Below the pieces are notes generated by a model. It did not search any database, was not told where the DNA came from, and saw nothing but the letters and a program-made list of their open reading frames with translations. A DNA stretch of 35,035 nt from contig JAOUJV010000016.1 of assembly GCA_029882995.1 (NCBI GenBank), positions 1-35,035 of the forward strand, in the 5' to 3' direction. Position 1 is the stretch's first letter. Each line of letters starts with the position of its first letter. Source of the DNA: Gammaproteobacteria bacterium (GTDB lineage: Bacteria > Pseudomonadota > Gammaproteobacteria > DAOVJZ01). The translations under genes and the position numbers were made by a program. Shown here piece by piece: positions 1-12,507 of the stretch.

Positions 1-3000
1 GATGCCGGTATGCCAGCGGTGGCGGTGACCGATTTCTCTAATCTGTTTGCACTGGTCAAGTTTTATCGTGCTGCACAGTCAGCCGGCATAAAACCCATCA
101 CCGGTGTCGATCTGCTGGTTCACAATGATACCGATCCTAATCATCCCACTCGCTTGACCTTATTGTGTCAGCATCAGGCAGGTTATCTAAATCTGACGCG
201 TTTGATTTCCCGAGCCTGGCTGGAAGGACAGCATCGTGGCAAGCCCATGCTCAATCGAGCCTGGCTGGATGAAGAAGATACCTCGGGTCTGATAGCCCTG
301 TCAGGTGGTATCTGGGGTGATGTTGGTCGCGCTGTACTGGCAGATAAACCGGACGAAGCTAAAGAATTGCTCGAAGGATGGAAAACACTTTTTCCGAACA
401 GTTTTTATCTTGAATTGCAACGCACCGGACGACCAAACGAGGATGCATGGATTTTCTCTGCCGTAAAGCTGGCGGCGGAAACAAAAACACCGGTTGTTGC
501 CACAAATGATGTGCGTTTTATTAGCTCATCAGATTTTGAATCACATGAGGCACGTGTCTGTATTCACGATGGCCGTACATTATCTGATCCACATCGTCCC
601 CGAAAATACACCCGTCAGCAATATTTGCGAACACCTGAAGAAATGCAGGAACTGTTTTCGGATATACCCGAGGCAATTGAAAACACCGTTGAGATTGCCA
701 AGCGCTGCAACATCAAACTGACACTGGGGGAAAATTTCCTGCCTGATTTTCCGGTACCGAAAGGTGAAACACTGGAAAGCTGTCTGGTAAAAGATGCACA
801 AACCGGATTGAAAAAACGTTTTGAGTTTTTGAAATCACAACATGAAAACTTCGAAGAAAAAATACCCGAGTATGAGGAACGCTTGCAGATCGAACTCAAT
901 GTGATCAAGCAAATGGGTTTTCCCGGTTATTTTTTGATTGTTGCTGATTTTATCGAGTGGGCAAAAAACAATGATGTACCGGTCGGGCCAGGACGTGGTT
1001 CCGGTGCCGGTTCGCTCGTGGCTTACGCATTGGGTATTACCGATCTTGATCCGCTTGAATATGATTTGCTGTTTGAACGTTTCCTGAATCCGGAACGTGT
1101 GTCATTACCCGATTTCGATATCGATTTCTGTATGGCGGGTCGTGACCGGGTCATTGAATATGTGGCAGAGCGCTACGGACGTGACAAGGTTTCCCAAATC
1201 ATCACCTATGGCACCATGGCGGCCAAGGCAGTAGTACGTGATGTCGGTCGTGTATTAGGGCACCCGTATGGTTTTGTTGATCAAATTGCCAAACTGATTC
1301 CATTTGATCTCGGTATCACGCTGGACAAGGCGCTGGAACAGGAAGAAACCTTAAAGGAACGTTACGACAACGAAGACGAAGTACGTACATTGATTGATCT
1401 GGCGCGTTCACTCGAAGGTATTACGCGTAATGCCGGTAAGCACGCCGGTGGTGTAGTTATTTCTCCCTCGGTATTAACGGACTTTACTCCGCTTTATTGT
1501 GAACAGGGGGGCACCAATGTGGTGACCCAGTTTGATAAGGATGATGTCGAGGCTGTTGGTCTGGTCAAGTTTGACTTTTTGGGTTTACGTACGCTGACCA
1601 TCATTGACTGGGCAGTCAAGGATATAAACCGTACCCGAGCTGCGCTCGGTGAAGAGCCGTTGAATATCAGTGCAATTGCACTGGATGATCCGGTGACATT
1701 CGAATTCTTACAAGGCAAGAAAGGGGCAACGACACGCGCTGTGTTTCAGCTGGAATCACGTGGTATGCAGGAGCTGATCAAAAAACTGCAACCCGATACG
1801 TTTGAAGATATCGTGGCTCTGGTAGCCTTGTTCCGTCCCGGTCCACTGCAGTCCGGCATGGTAGATGATTTTATTGATCGTAAACACGGTCGCATGAAAG
1901 TGGAGTATCCACATCCCGATATTGCGCCGGTTTTAAAACCGACCTACGGCGTTATCCTGTATCAGGAGCAGGTAATGCAGATTGCACAGGTACTCGCCGG
2001 GTATTCACTCGGTGCAGCGGATCTGTTACGTCGTGCCATGGGTAAAAAGAAACCCGAGGAAATGGCCAAGCAGCGTGAGATATTTGTAACCGGTGCAAAG
2101 GAAAATGATGTTGAGGAATCGGTTGCAACCTACATTTTTGACTTGATGGAAAAATTTGCCGGTTATGGTTTTAACAAATCACATTCGGCAGCCTATGCAT
2201 TACTGTCCTATCAAACCGCCTGGCTGAAGACACATCATCCGTCTGCATTTATGGCCGCCGTATTGTCATCAGATATGGATAACACAGACAAGGTCATGAT
2301 GTTGATTGAAGAATGTCGCGACATGAAACTTAAAGTCGAGATACCTAATATCAACACCAGTGAATATTCGTTTACAACGAATGGCGACAGCACCATCTTA
2401 TATGGTTTAGGTGCGATTAAAGGGGTAGGAGAGGCCGCGATTGAAGGCATCATATTAAATCGCAGTGAAAATGGCACATTCAGTGACCTGTATGATTTTT
2501 GTCGTCGCATTGATTTGCGCAAGGTAAACCGGCGAGTAATGGAAGCCTTGATTCGTGCCGGGGCAATGGATGAGTTGGGACCAAACCGGGCAACACTCAT
2601 GACCTCATTGGGTTCGGCAATACAAACAGCTGAACAACATCAGCGTAATCATAATGCCGGCGTGCAGGATATGTTTGGCTTTGCTGAAGTCGAGAAAGAT
2701 GAAACTCATCCTGAATACAAACAGCAGCAGGAGTGGGATGAAGATGTACTCCTTAACAATGAAAAGGAAACGCTGGGTGTTTATTTGACAGGTCACCCGA
2801 TCACAAAATATGAACCTGAACTAAAACAGTTTACCTCTGATCGTTTAATCAATATTGATACCAGCCGGGAAAGGAAGGTCACTGTTGCCGGATTGATTTT
2901 TGATTTACAAACACGCAACACGCGCAAGGGTGATCGTATGGCATTTATAACACTGGATGATCGTACAGCGCGTAAGGAGATTACGGTTTTTTCAAAAGAC

Positions 3001-3378
3001 TATGCCCGCTTTCAACATTTGATAGCCAAGGACAAACTGGTTGTCATTAAGGGACTGGTTGGTCCTGATCCCTATTCAGGTAATGAACGTTTTCGTGCTG
3101 AAGAAATCTACGATATTGATCAGGCACGTAATATGTTTGCCAAACGACTGGTAATTAATATCAATGCAGCACAAACTGATCACGGTTTTGCCGGATCACT
3201 GGCCAAGGTACTTGATCCTTTTCGCGAAGGACAATGTCCGGTTGTGGTCAATTACACCAGTGAATCGGCCAGAGCACCGCTGGTGCTGGGCGCCGACTGG
3301 CGTGTCCAGCCTACCGATACACTTATTCAGCGCCTGCGGGAATTAGCTGGTTCTGAAGATGTTTCGGTTCAGTACTAG
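1..3378 (+). CDS. dnaE: DNA polymerase III subunit alpha (5'-truncated by window edge)
   Basis: Catalytic alpha subunit of the replicative DNA polymerase III holoenzyme. The frame is open from base 1, and the residues before the first in-window ATG (position 10) still match the family, so the gene begins outside the window; only about 40 N-terminal residues of the PHP domain should be missing. Counting from that ATG, the C-family polymerase motif P-D-F-D-I-D-F has its catalytic aspartates at residues 368 and 370. The finger region with GPGRGSGAGS lies just upstream (about 327-336). A C-terminal OB-fold (about residues 955-1040, beginning VTVAGLIFDL) and the tau-binding tail follow. It is followed by accA, the common gammaproteobacterial order. 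No frameshift or missing motif is visible. Confidence 0.98.
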   Translation, partial: DAGMPAVAVTDFSNLFALVKFYRAAQSAGIKPITGVDLLVHNDTDPNHPTRLTLLCQHQAGYLNLTRLISRAWLEGQHRGKPMLNRAWLDEEDTSGLIALSGGIWGDVGRAVLADKPDEAKELLEGWKTLFPNSFYLELQRTGRPNEDAWIFSAVKLAAETKTPVVATNDVRFISSSDFESHEARVCIHDGRTLSDPHRPRKYTRQQYLRTPEEMQELFSDIPEAIENTVEIAKRCNIKLTLGENFLPDFPVPKGETLESCLVKDAQTGLKKRFEFLKSQHENFEEKIPEYEERLQIELNVIKQMGFPGYFLIVADFIEWAKNNDVPVGPGRGSGAGSLVAYALGITDLDPLEYDLLFERFLNPERVSLPDFDIDFCMAGRDRVIEYVAERYGRDKVSQIITYGTMAAKAVVRDVGRVLGHPYGFVDQIAKLIPFDLGITLDKALEQEETLKERYDNEDEVRTLIDLARSLEGITRNAGKHAGGVVISPSVLTDFTPLYCEQGGTNVVTQFDKDDVEAVGLVKFDFLGLRTLTIIDWAVKDINRTRAALGEEPLNISAIALDDPVTFEFLQGKKGATTRAVFQLESRGMQELIKKLQPDTFEDIVALVALFRPGPLQSGMVDDFIDRKHGRMKVEYPHPDIAPVLKPTYGVILYQEQVMQIAQVLAGYSLGAADLLRRAMGKKKPEEMAKQREIFVTGAKENDVEESVATYIFDLMEKFAGYGFNKSHSAAYALLSYQTAWLKTHHPSAFMAAVLSSDMDNTDKVMMLIEECRDMKLKVEIPNINTSEYSFTTNGDSTILYGLGAIKGVGEAAIEGIILNRSENGTFSDLYDFCRRIDLRKVNRRVMEALIRAGAMDELGPNRATLMTSLGSAIQTAEQHQRNHNAGVQDMFGFAEVEKDETHPEYKQQQEWDEDVLLNNEKETLGVYLTGHPITKYEPELKQFTSDRLINIDTSRERKVTVAGLIFDLQTRNTRKGDRMAFITLDDRTARKEITVFSKDYARFQHLIAKDKLVVIKGLVGPDPYSGNERFRAEEIYDIDQARNMFAKRLVININAAQTDHGFAGSLAKVLDPFREGQCPVVVNYTSESARAPLVLGADWRVQPTDTLIQRLRELAGSEDVSVQY

Positions 3379-3461
3379 ACTGAACTATCCATTAGCCTCG
3401 ATTTCTAATAAAATACCTGCAAATTCCTTTCATTTTGATACTTTTAGGGTATTTTTTTAAT

Positions 3462-4421
3462 ATGGATCTTAATTTTCTCGAATTTGAGCAGCCGATTGCC
3501 GAGCTGGAGGCAAAAATAGAAGAACTGCGCTATGTAGGCAGTGACAACGAAATCAATATTTCCGAGGAAATCACCCGTCTTCAGACCAAGAGCAAATCTC
3601 TGACTGAGTCTATTTTTTCATCCTTAAGTTCATGGCAGATTTCACAGCTGGCGCGCCATCCACAGCGTCCTTATATGCTGGATTATGTCGAGCGGATTTT
3701 TACCGATTTTGAAGAACTGCATGGTGACCGTCATTATGCAGATGATGCGGCGATCGTAGGTGGTCTGGGTCGTATTGAAGGTAAACCGGTGATGGTTATT
3801 GGCCAGCAAAAAGGACGTGATACCAAGGAAAAGCTTAAACGTAATTTTGGTATGCCGCGACCGGAAGGTTACCGCAAGGCATTACGTCTGATGAAAATGG
3901 CAGAGCGGTTCAAATTGCCGGTACTGACCTTTATTGATACACCCGGTGCCTATCCCGGTGTTGGTGCAGAAGAGCGTGGCCAAAGTGAAGCGATCGCACA
4001 AAACTTGCTGGTTATGTCGGCATTACGTACACCGATTATTGCAACCGTGATTGGTGAAGGGGGCTCTGGTGGAGCGCTGGCGATCGGTGTTGCTGATCGT
4101 GTCATGATGCTGCAGTACAGCACCTATTCCGTGATTTCACCTGAAGGCTGTGCTTCCATTTTATGGAAGAGCGCAGAAAAGGCCGAGGATGCAGCCGAGG
4201 CATTAGGAATTACTTCAACCCGATTGAAAGAACTGGAATTGATCGATTTTATTATTAATGAACCTCTTGGTGGTGCGCATCGTGATGTAGATGCGATGGC
4301 GGCTAATATCAAACATGCCTTGCTCGAAAGTCTTGAAAATCTGGAATCAGTACCTGCCGACAAGTTACTGGATTCACGCTACGCACGTCTGCTCAGTTTT
4401 GGTGAATTTAAAGAAGGCTGA
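3462..4421 (+). CDS. accA: Acetyl-CoA carboxylase carboxyltransferase subunit alpha
   Basis: Alpha half of the carboxyltransferase that moves the carboxyl group from biotin (on AccB) to acetyl-CoA, the first step of fatty-acid synthesis; it works with AccD. The protein starts [12 protein letters not shown], the typical AccA N-terminus, and is 319 residues long, the same as the E. coli protein. The crotonase-fold core contains the segment with [12 protein letters not shown] that forms the oxyanion hole. The ATG at 3462 is preferred over an in-frame TTG at 3435, which would add nine residues absent from the family; a weak AGGG lies about 13 nt upstream of the ATG. It sits 83 bp downstream of dnaE and 61 bp upstream of tilS. 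Confidence 0.97.
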   Translation: MDLNFLEFEQPIAELEAKIEELRYVGSDNEINISEEITRLQTKSKSLTESIFSSLSSWQISQLARHPQRPYMLDYVERIFTDFEELHGDRHYADDAAIVGGLGRIEGKPVMVIGQQKGRDTKEKLKRNFGMPRPEGYRKALRLMKMAERFKLPVLTFIDTPGAYPGVGAEERGQSEAIAQNLLVMSALRTPIIATVIGEGGSGGALAIGVADRVMMLQYSTYSVISPEGCASILWKSAEKAEDAAEALGITSTRLKELELIDFIINEPLGGAHRDVDAMAANIKHALLESLENLESVPADKLLDSRYARLLSFGEFKEG

Positions 4422-4434
4422 TTTTTATATCTTG

Positions 4435-4462
4435 ATTCCTCCCTTCTTTAAAGGGGGGGATT
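4435..4462. repeat. Imperfect hairpin between accA and tilS
   Basis: The left arm ATTCCTCCCTT and the G-rich right arm starting AAGGGGGGGA can pair over about 11 positions, with two G-T wobbles and a 5-nt loop. No T-run follows on either strand, so it is not a textbook intrinsic terminator. It could still end or stabilise the accA transcript, or be a copy of a small dispersed repeat. Confidence 0.5.
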
Positions 4463-4482
4463 AAAACGTAAATATATCCAGC

Positions 4483-5790
4483 ATGCTCTCAATCACACAA
4501 CATCTTCCGGAAAGAGTGAATCGTTTTATCATCGCCTACAGTGGCGGTATGGATTCCCATGTTTTACTGCACGCCATGGCGTCATTACGTGAGCTATCAC
4601 CTGACAAGGTATTACATGCTGTGCATATTGACCACGATTTGCAGGCAAAATCCGGAGAATGGTCAGAACATTGCCAGACTGTTTGCAAACAACTGAATAT
4701 TTCTTGTGATGTGATCAAGGTAAACGCCAGAGCAGAGGCGGGCGAGAGTCCGGAAGCCGCTGCCCGTGACGCACGTTATCGGGCATTGTTGGAAGTGGTG
4801 GAAGAAGGAGATTGTTTGTTAACTGCTCACCATCAGGATGATCAGGCTGAAACCCTGTTATTGCAATTACTTCGCGGCGGCGGACCGCGCGGTTTGTCCA
4901 GCATGCCGCAGTGTAATGAGTTCGGAGTTGGACAGCATTGTCGTCCGTTACTGGGGTTGTCGCGTGAGCAATTGCATGAATATGCCAGAGAACACCAATT
5001 TGTCTGGATTGAAGATGAATCGAATTTTGATACCGGTTTTGATCGCAATTACCTTCGTCATGAAATTGTGCCTGCATTAAAAGCACGCTGGCCAGCGATG
5101 GCACAGACGATTTCGCGTGTTGCCAGCCACAGTGCCGAAGCATCGGAGTTGCTGGATGTGCTGGCCAGTATGGATTTGCAGGCAGTACAGAAGGGTGAAT
5201 CCCTGTCTATGTTGCCACTTTTACAGTTGGATGATGCACGCAAGCGAAATCTCCTGCGTTACTGGTTACGTCAACTGAACCGACCCTTGCCTGATACACG
5301 CCAGATGGACCGTATTCTGGTTGATGTCCTGCAGGCAGATGAAGACCGCAATCCTTGTGTTGCATGGGCAGGGGTTGAGCTCAGGCGCTATCGTGATCAT
5401 TTGTATGTTGTCAGTCATTCAGTCAGCCCGAAACCGGATACATCACTGGAATGGGACATGAAATCGCCTTTGCGACTACCCGGTAATGCCGGTATTTTAC
5501 GGCCGGTCATCACGACGGGTACTGGTTTGAAGCAGAGCCTGTGCAATTCCGTTACTGCCAGCGTGAAATTTCGTCAGGGTGGAGAGAAGCTCAAACTGGC
5601 TGGTCGTGACCATACCCATGACCTGAAAAAACTGTTTCAGGAAAAAAGTGTGCCGCCGTGGGAGCGTGATTGCATCCCTTTTGTGTATCTGGGTGATGAA
5701 TTAGCCGAGGTGGTGGGTTACTGGATTGGTGAGGGGTTTTCTGCTGTTAAAGGTGAAAAAGGCATTCAGATTGAGTGGAAAAAACAGTGA
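4483..5790 (+). CDS. tilS: tRNA(Ile)-lysidine synthase
   Basis: ATP-dependent enzyme that attaches lysine to C34 of the CAU-anticodon tRNA-Ile, making it read AUA and accept isoleucine; essential in most bacteria. The N-terminal PP-loop ATPase motif S-G-G-M-D-S is at residues 20-25. The TilS signature with TAHHQDDQAETLLLQLLRGG follows near residue 113, and the R-N-Y-L-R-H motif near residue 187. The C-terminal substrate-binding domain ends with the conserved PPWERDCIPFVY segment (about 387-398). Its length of 435 residues matches the family. Its position after accA resembles the E. coli neighbourhood. No good ribosome-binding site precedes the ATG; the nearest purine-rich tract is the right arm of the hairpin about 22 nt upstream. 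Confidence 0.96.
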   Translation: MLSITQHLPERVNRFIIAYSGGMDSHVLLHAMASLRELSPDKVLHAVHIDHDLQAKSGEWSEHCQTVCKQLNISCDVIKVNARAEAGESPEAAARDARYRALLEVVEEGDCLLTAHHQDDQAETLLLQLLRGGGPRGLSSMPQCNEFGVGQHCRPLLGLSREQLHEYAREHQFVWIEDESNFDTGFDRNYLRHEIVPALKARWPAMAQTISRVASHSAEASELLDVLASMDLQAVQKGESLSMLPLLQLDDARKRNLLRYWLRQLNRPLPDTRQMDRILVDVLQADEDRNPCVAWAGVELRRYRDHLYVVSHSVSPKPDTSLEWDMKSPLRLPGNAGILRPVITTGTGLKQSLCNSVTASVKFRQGGEKLKLAGRDHTHDLKKLFQEKSVPPWERDCIPFVYLGDELAEVVGYWIGEGFSAVKGEKGIQIEWKKQ

Positions 5791-5796
5791 TTTCAT

Positions 5797-5897
5797 GTTC
5801 AGTTAAAGAACAAACTTCATGTGAGTTAATGTAGAATATTAACTTCATTTAACTGGACTCGAGAGCGAAAATCCTTTATCGTTTCTTCCCGTCCAGT
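5797..5897 (+). promoter_or_regulatory. pyrG leader with overlapping inverted repeats
   Basis: The tilS-pyrG gap holds an 11-bp inverted repeat with one wobble (5797-5807 with 5848-5858). Inside it is a 6-bp repeat GTTAAT/ATTAAC (5825-5830 with 5838-5843). The segment ACTGGAC at 5852-5858 can pair instead with GTCCAGT at 5891-5897, so two mutually exclusive stems share one arm. A possible -10 element, TAGAAT, is at 5832-5837 inside the first structure, with no convincing -35. It could be a DNA operator over the pyrG promoter or an RNA switch in its leader. Confidence 0.4.
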
Positions 5898-5928
5898 GAT
5901 ACACATTCACCCACTTTCGGAACCCTGA

Positions 5929-8414
<2,486 letters not shown>

Positions 8415-8446
8415 ACAGTTAGTCTTTTCTCCCATTCTCAAACTAA

Positions 8447-9766
<1,320 letters not shown>

Positions 9767-9773
9767 AAAACAG

Positions 9774-9842
9774 GAAAAAAGGGGTAGGAGTCAATTTTTT
9801 GATATAGTATAAAAAGCAAAATTGACTCCTACCCCTTTTTTC
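9774..9842. repeat. Long perfect inverted repeat between eno and ftsB (REP/MITE-like, terminator-like)
   Basis: Two perfectly complementary 25-base arms (9774-9798 and 9818-9842) flank a 19-base AT-rich loop. The arm core reads GGGGTAGGAGTCAATTTT and its outer end is a run of A, so the transcript ends in a T-run on either strand. The G/A-rich core followed by GTCAATTT resembles, from memory, the small palindromic repeats spread by REP-associated (IS200-like) transposases. It lies 7 bases after the eno stop and could act as a bidirectional intrinsic terminator, although ftsB follows immediately. Confidence 0.85.
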
Positions 9843-9855
9843 TTTGTGAGGCTCA

Positions 9856-10128
9856 ATGAAACCAGCCATCATTATTTTGACCTTGTTACTGTTAGCACTC
9901 CAGTACAAACTCTGGTTTGGTGATCGTGGTTTACGTGATGCACATCTTCTTGATATCACAGTTCAGGAACAACAGCAGGAAAATATCAAACTCAAACAAC
10001 GCAATGAACAGCTCTCTGCGGAGGTCAAGGATCTGAAAGAAGGTAAGGAAGCCATTGAAGAACGTGCCCGCAGTGAACTCGGCATGGTAAAAAAAGGTGA
10101 AACCTTTTATCAGATTGTTGAGGAATAA
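9856..10128 (+). CDS. ftsB: Cell division protein FtsB
   Basis: Small bitopic inner-membrane protein that forms the FtsQ-FtsL-FtsB divisome subcomplex and helps trigger septal peptidoglycan synthesis by FtsW/FtsI. The 90-residue protein has one N-terminal membrane segment (about residues 3-17) ending in [10 protein letters not shown], characteristic of FtsB. A periplasmic leucine-zipper coiled coil (about 30-65) follows, then a short tail with [14 protein letters not shown]. The position eno-ftsB-ispD is the conserved one. The ribosome-binding site GTGAGG (9846-9851) lies right behind the inverted repeat. Confidence 0.93.
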   Translation: MKPAIIILTLLLLALQYKLWFGDRGLRDAHLLDITVQEQQQENIKLKQRNEQLSAEVKDLKEGKEAIEERARSELGMVKKGETFYQIVEE

Positions 10129-10133
10129 TATTG

Positions 10134-10868
10134 ATGACTTCACAACCCAAATTCTGGTCTGTTGTTCCTGCTGCAGGTATTGGTACACGCATGAAGGCCG
10201 ATGTGCCCAAGCAATATCTGCCGTTAAATGGCCGTATGGTGATCGAGCATACGCTCGAAAATTTGTGTAGTCATAAATCTATCAGTGGGGTTGTGGTTGC
10301 TCATGCCCCCAATGATGAACATCTCAAGCATTTAAAACTGAATTGCAGTATGGCACTGACCATGGTGGAGGGCGGAGCCGAGCGTTGTCATTCTGTACTG
10401 AACGGGCTGAATAAATTATCTGAACTGGCAGATAATAATGACTGGGTATTGGTGCATGATGCGGCACGGCCCTGTGTTCGTACGTCTGATTTAGATAAAT
10501 TGATTAATACCCTGAAGGATCACAAGGTTGGTGGCTTGTTGGGTATTCCGGTGCGCGATACCATGAAGCGCAGTGATACCGAGAGCAGTGTTTATGAAAC
10601 CGTGGAACGTGCCGGTTTATGGCATGCGCACACTCCCCAGATGTTTCGTTTAAAAATGCTCAAGGAAGCACTGGAAGATGCGCTGGATAACAGTGTGCTG
10701 GTTACTGATGAGGCCGCGGCAATGGAAAGACAGGGTCATCACCCGTTGATGGTGGAAGGTCATGCCGATAATATTAAAATCACACGACCGGAAGATTTGG
10801 TACTGGCCGGGTTTTATTTGAAACAGCAATCTGAAAAGAGTTTGGATGGTCTGGATGACGGGGAATAA
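10134..10868 (+). CDS. ispD: 2-C-methyl-D-erythritol 4-phosphate cytidylyltransferase
   Basis: Third enzyme of the MEP (non-mevalonate) isoprenoid pathway: it couples CTP to methylerythritol phosphate. The nucleotide-binding motif P-A-A-G-I-G-T-R-M-K lies near the N-terminus, and V-H-D-A-A-R-P-C-V (about residues 103-111) is the family signature. The ATG at 10134 is chosen over an in-frame TTG one codon upstream because GAGGA at 10120-10124 is better spaced from it. It is 244 residues long, begins 5 bases after ftsB and ends just before ispF, as in the common ispD-ispF pair. Confidence 0.96.
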   Translation: MTSQPKFWSVVPAAGIGTRMKADVPKQYLPLNGRMVIEHTLENLCSHKSISGVVVAHAPNDEHLKHLKLNCSMALTMVEGGAERCHSVLNGLNKLSELADNNDWVLVHDAARPCVRTSDLDKLINTLKDHKVGGLLGIPVRDTMKRSDTESSVYETVERAGLWHAHTPQMFRLKMLKEALEDALDNSVLVTDEAAAMERQGHHPLMVEGHADNIKITRPEDLVLAGFYLKQQSEKSLDGLDDGE

Positions 10869-10871
10869 CAA

Positions 10872-11339
10872 ATGCGTATAGGTTCCGGTTTTGATGCTCA
10901 TAAATTTGCCGAAGGACGCAGGCTGATCCTTGGTGGTGTCACTATCCCGCATGACAAAGGGATGGAAGCCCATTCAGATGGTGACGTGGTATTGCATGCC
11001 TTGTGTGATGCTCTGCTTGGTGCCGCAGCCCTTGGTGATATTGGTAAACACTTTCCTGATACCAGTGCCGATTACAAGGATGCCGATAGCCGTAAACTAT
11101 TACGTCATGTTTTTTCTCTGCTGAAGGACAACAATCTCTCTCTGGGCAATGCCGATATTACAATTATTGCGCAAGCACCTAAACTGGCGCCGCATATTGA
11201 TGCCATGCGTCACAATATTGCAGCTGATCTGGAAACTGATATAGCTAATATCAATGTTAAAGCCACGACCACCGAAGGTATGGGTTTTACCGGGCGTGGT
11301 GAAGGTATTGCTGTTCAAGCTGTCGTTCTTCTCAAGTAG
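10872..11339 (+). CDS. ispF: 2-C-methyl-D-erythritol 2,4-cyclodiphosphate synthase
   Basis: Cyclises the CDP-methylerythritol phosphate intermediate with loss of CMP in the MEP isoprenoid pathway; a homotrimer. The zinc ligands Asp8, His10 and His42 of the family are at exactly these positions (G-F-D-A-H and V-V-L-H-A-L). The C-terminal signature [13 protein letters not shown] is complete. It is 155 residues long and starts 3 bases after the ispD stop, so the two are almost certainly cotranscribed. Confidence 0.97.
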   Translation: MRIGSGFDAHKFAEGRRLILGGVTIPHDKGMEAHSDGDVVLHALCDALLGAAALGDIGKHFPDTSADYKDADSRKLLRHVFSLLKDNNLSLGNADITIIAQAPKLAPHIDAMRHNIAADLETDIANINVKATTTEGMGFTGRGEGIAVQAVVLLK

Positions 11340-11351
11340 TTTGATTATTCT

Positions 11352-12374
11352 GTGACAACCTATTCTTTTGATTTTGCTTATGCTTATGGCAAACCAGTAG
11401 CAAAAGCAGTAATCAGATCCTGCCCGGAAGATTTTCAGGTGGAAGAAACCATTCGTTTTGAACCCACCGGCGAAGGTCAGCATGTTTATCTCTACATTAA
11501 AAAACGCAACACAAACACTGAATGGGTAGCAAAACAATTGGCTCGTTTTGCTGATATCAAGATCAGGGATATCGGTTATGCCGGTTTAAAGGATCGTAAT
11601 GCGGTAACAAAACAATGGTTCAGTATTGATCTGGCAGGTAAACCGGAACCGGATTGGCAGGTCTTTAATAATGATGAATACACTATTGAGACAGTCACTC
11701 GCAGTACGGGTAAGCTGAAACGCACAGCAGTGAAAGAAAACAGATTTACCCTTGTTTTACGTGAACTGGAAGGGGATATTGCTGAACTGGAATCACGGTT
11801 ACAAAAAATAAAACAGGAAGGTGTGCCCAATTATTTTGGTGAGCAGCGTTTTGGTCGTGATGGTAATAACCTCATTGTTGCTGATGACCTGTTTAGCGGT
11901 AGAGGAAAACTCAAAAAGCACCAGAGGGGAATTTATTTATCTGCAGTACGTTCGTATTTATTCAATCAGGTGCTTTCCAGACGTGTAGAGGCAGGGAACT
12001 GGAATCAGGCTATTGCGGGTGATGTGATGCAACTGGCTGGAAGCCACAGTTGTTTTCTGGCAGAAGAAATCACAGACGAGATACAACAACGCATTCAGGA
12101 AAATGATATCGCTCCTACCGCACCACTATGGGGCAGAGGGGAGCTACAGTCGGTTAATACCGTCAGGCAATTTGAGACGGATGTAATATCCGATTTTCAG
12201 GATTGGGCTTCAGGCCTGGAAACAGCCGGGTTGAAGCAGGACAGGCGCTCATTGTGTACCCGATTGAATGATTTTAGCTGGGATTTTAACGAAAATTCAG
12301 GCCTGACCCTGTCCTTTGGTTTGCCATCAGGTTGTTATGCTACCAGCGTATTGCGTGAACTTGTTGATTATTAA
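11352..12374 (+). CDS. truD: tRNA pseudouridine(13) synthase TruD
   Basis: Makes pseudouridine at position 13 of tRNA-Glu. The catalytic motif G-Y-A-G-L-K-D-R-N-A-V carries the nucleophilic aspartate at residue 81 (Asp80 in E. coli). The 340-residue length and the TRUD insertion region are typical. It starts with GTG 12 bases after ispF with no clear ribosome-binding site. In most relatives the next genes are surE, pcm, nlpD and rpoS; here about 5 kb of other genes intervene. Confidence 0.94.
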   Translation: MTTYSFDFAYAYGKPVAKAVIRSCPEDFQVEETIRFEPTGEGQHVYLYIKKRNTNTEWVAKQLARFADIKIRDIGYAGLKDRNAVTKQWFSIDLAGKPEPDWQVFNNDEYTIETVTRSTGKLKRTAVKENRFTLVLRELEGDIAELESRLQKIKQEGVPNYFGEQRFGRDGNNLIVADDLFSGRGKLKKHQRGIYLSAVRSYLFNQVLSRRVEAGNWNQAIAGDVMQLAGSHSCFLAEEITDEIQQRIQENDIAPTAPLWGRGELQSVNTVRQFETDVISDFQDWASGLETAGLKQDRRSLCTRLNDFSWDFNENSGLTLSFGLPSGCYATSVLRELVDY

Positions 12375-12507
12375 GGTTATTTTTTTATTTTCAGGTTTGG
12401 GATCATCGCCTATTTTCCCCTAATTATATGGAGTAACCAGCCGACACATTATTCAGATAACAAAAAATAATGATATCAATGGATTCTTGCAAGAATATGT
12501 GTTCATC
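12375..12507 (+). promoter_or_regulatory. Upstream region of the chemoreceptor gene, with a 14-bp palindrome
   Basis: A candidate sigma-70 promoter is TTGGGA (12397-12402) with TAATTA (12421-12426), spacing 18. A perfect palindrome ATTCTTGCAAGAAT occupies 12483-12496, ending 11 bases before the chosen ATG, exactly where a ribosome-binding site should be. No Shine-Dalgarno sequence is visible. The palindrome might be an operator or an RNA hairpin near the translation start. Confidence 0.4.

Noticed and set aside
3435-3461. Upstream TTG start for accA
   Set aside because: It adds nine hydrophobic residues not seen in AccA proteins; the ATG at 3462 gives the exact family N-terminus.
4715-5143. 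142-codon minus-strand ORF inside tilS
   Set aside because: Antisense shadow of a well-conserved gene, with no ribosome-binding site and a low-complexity composition.
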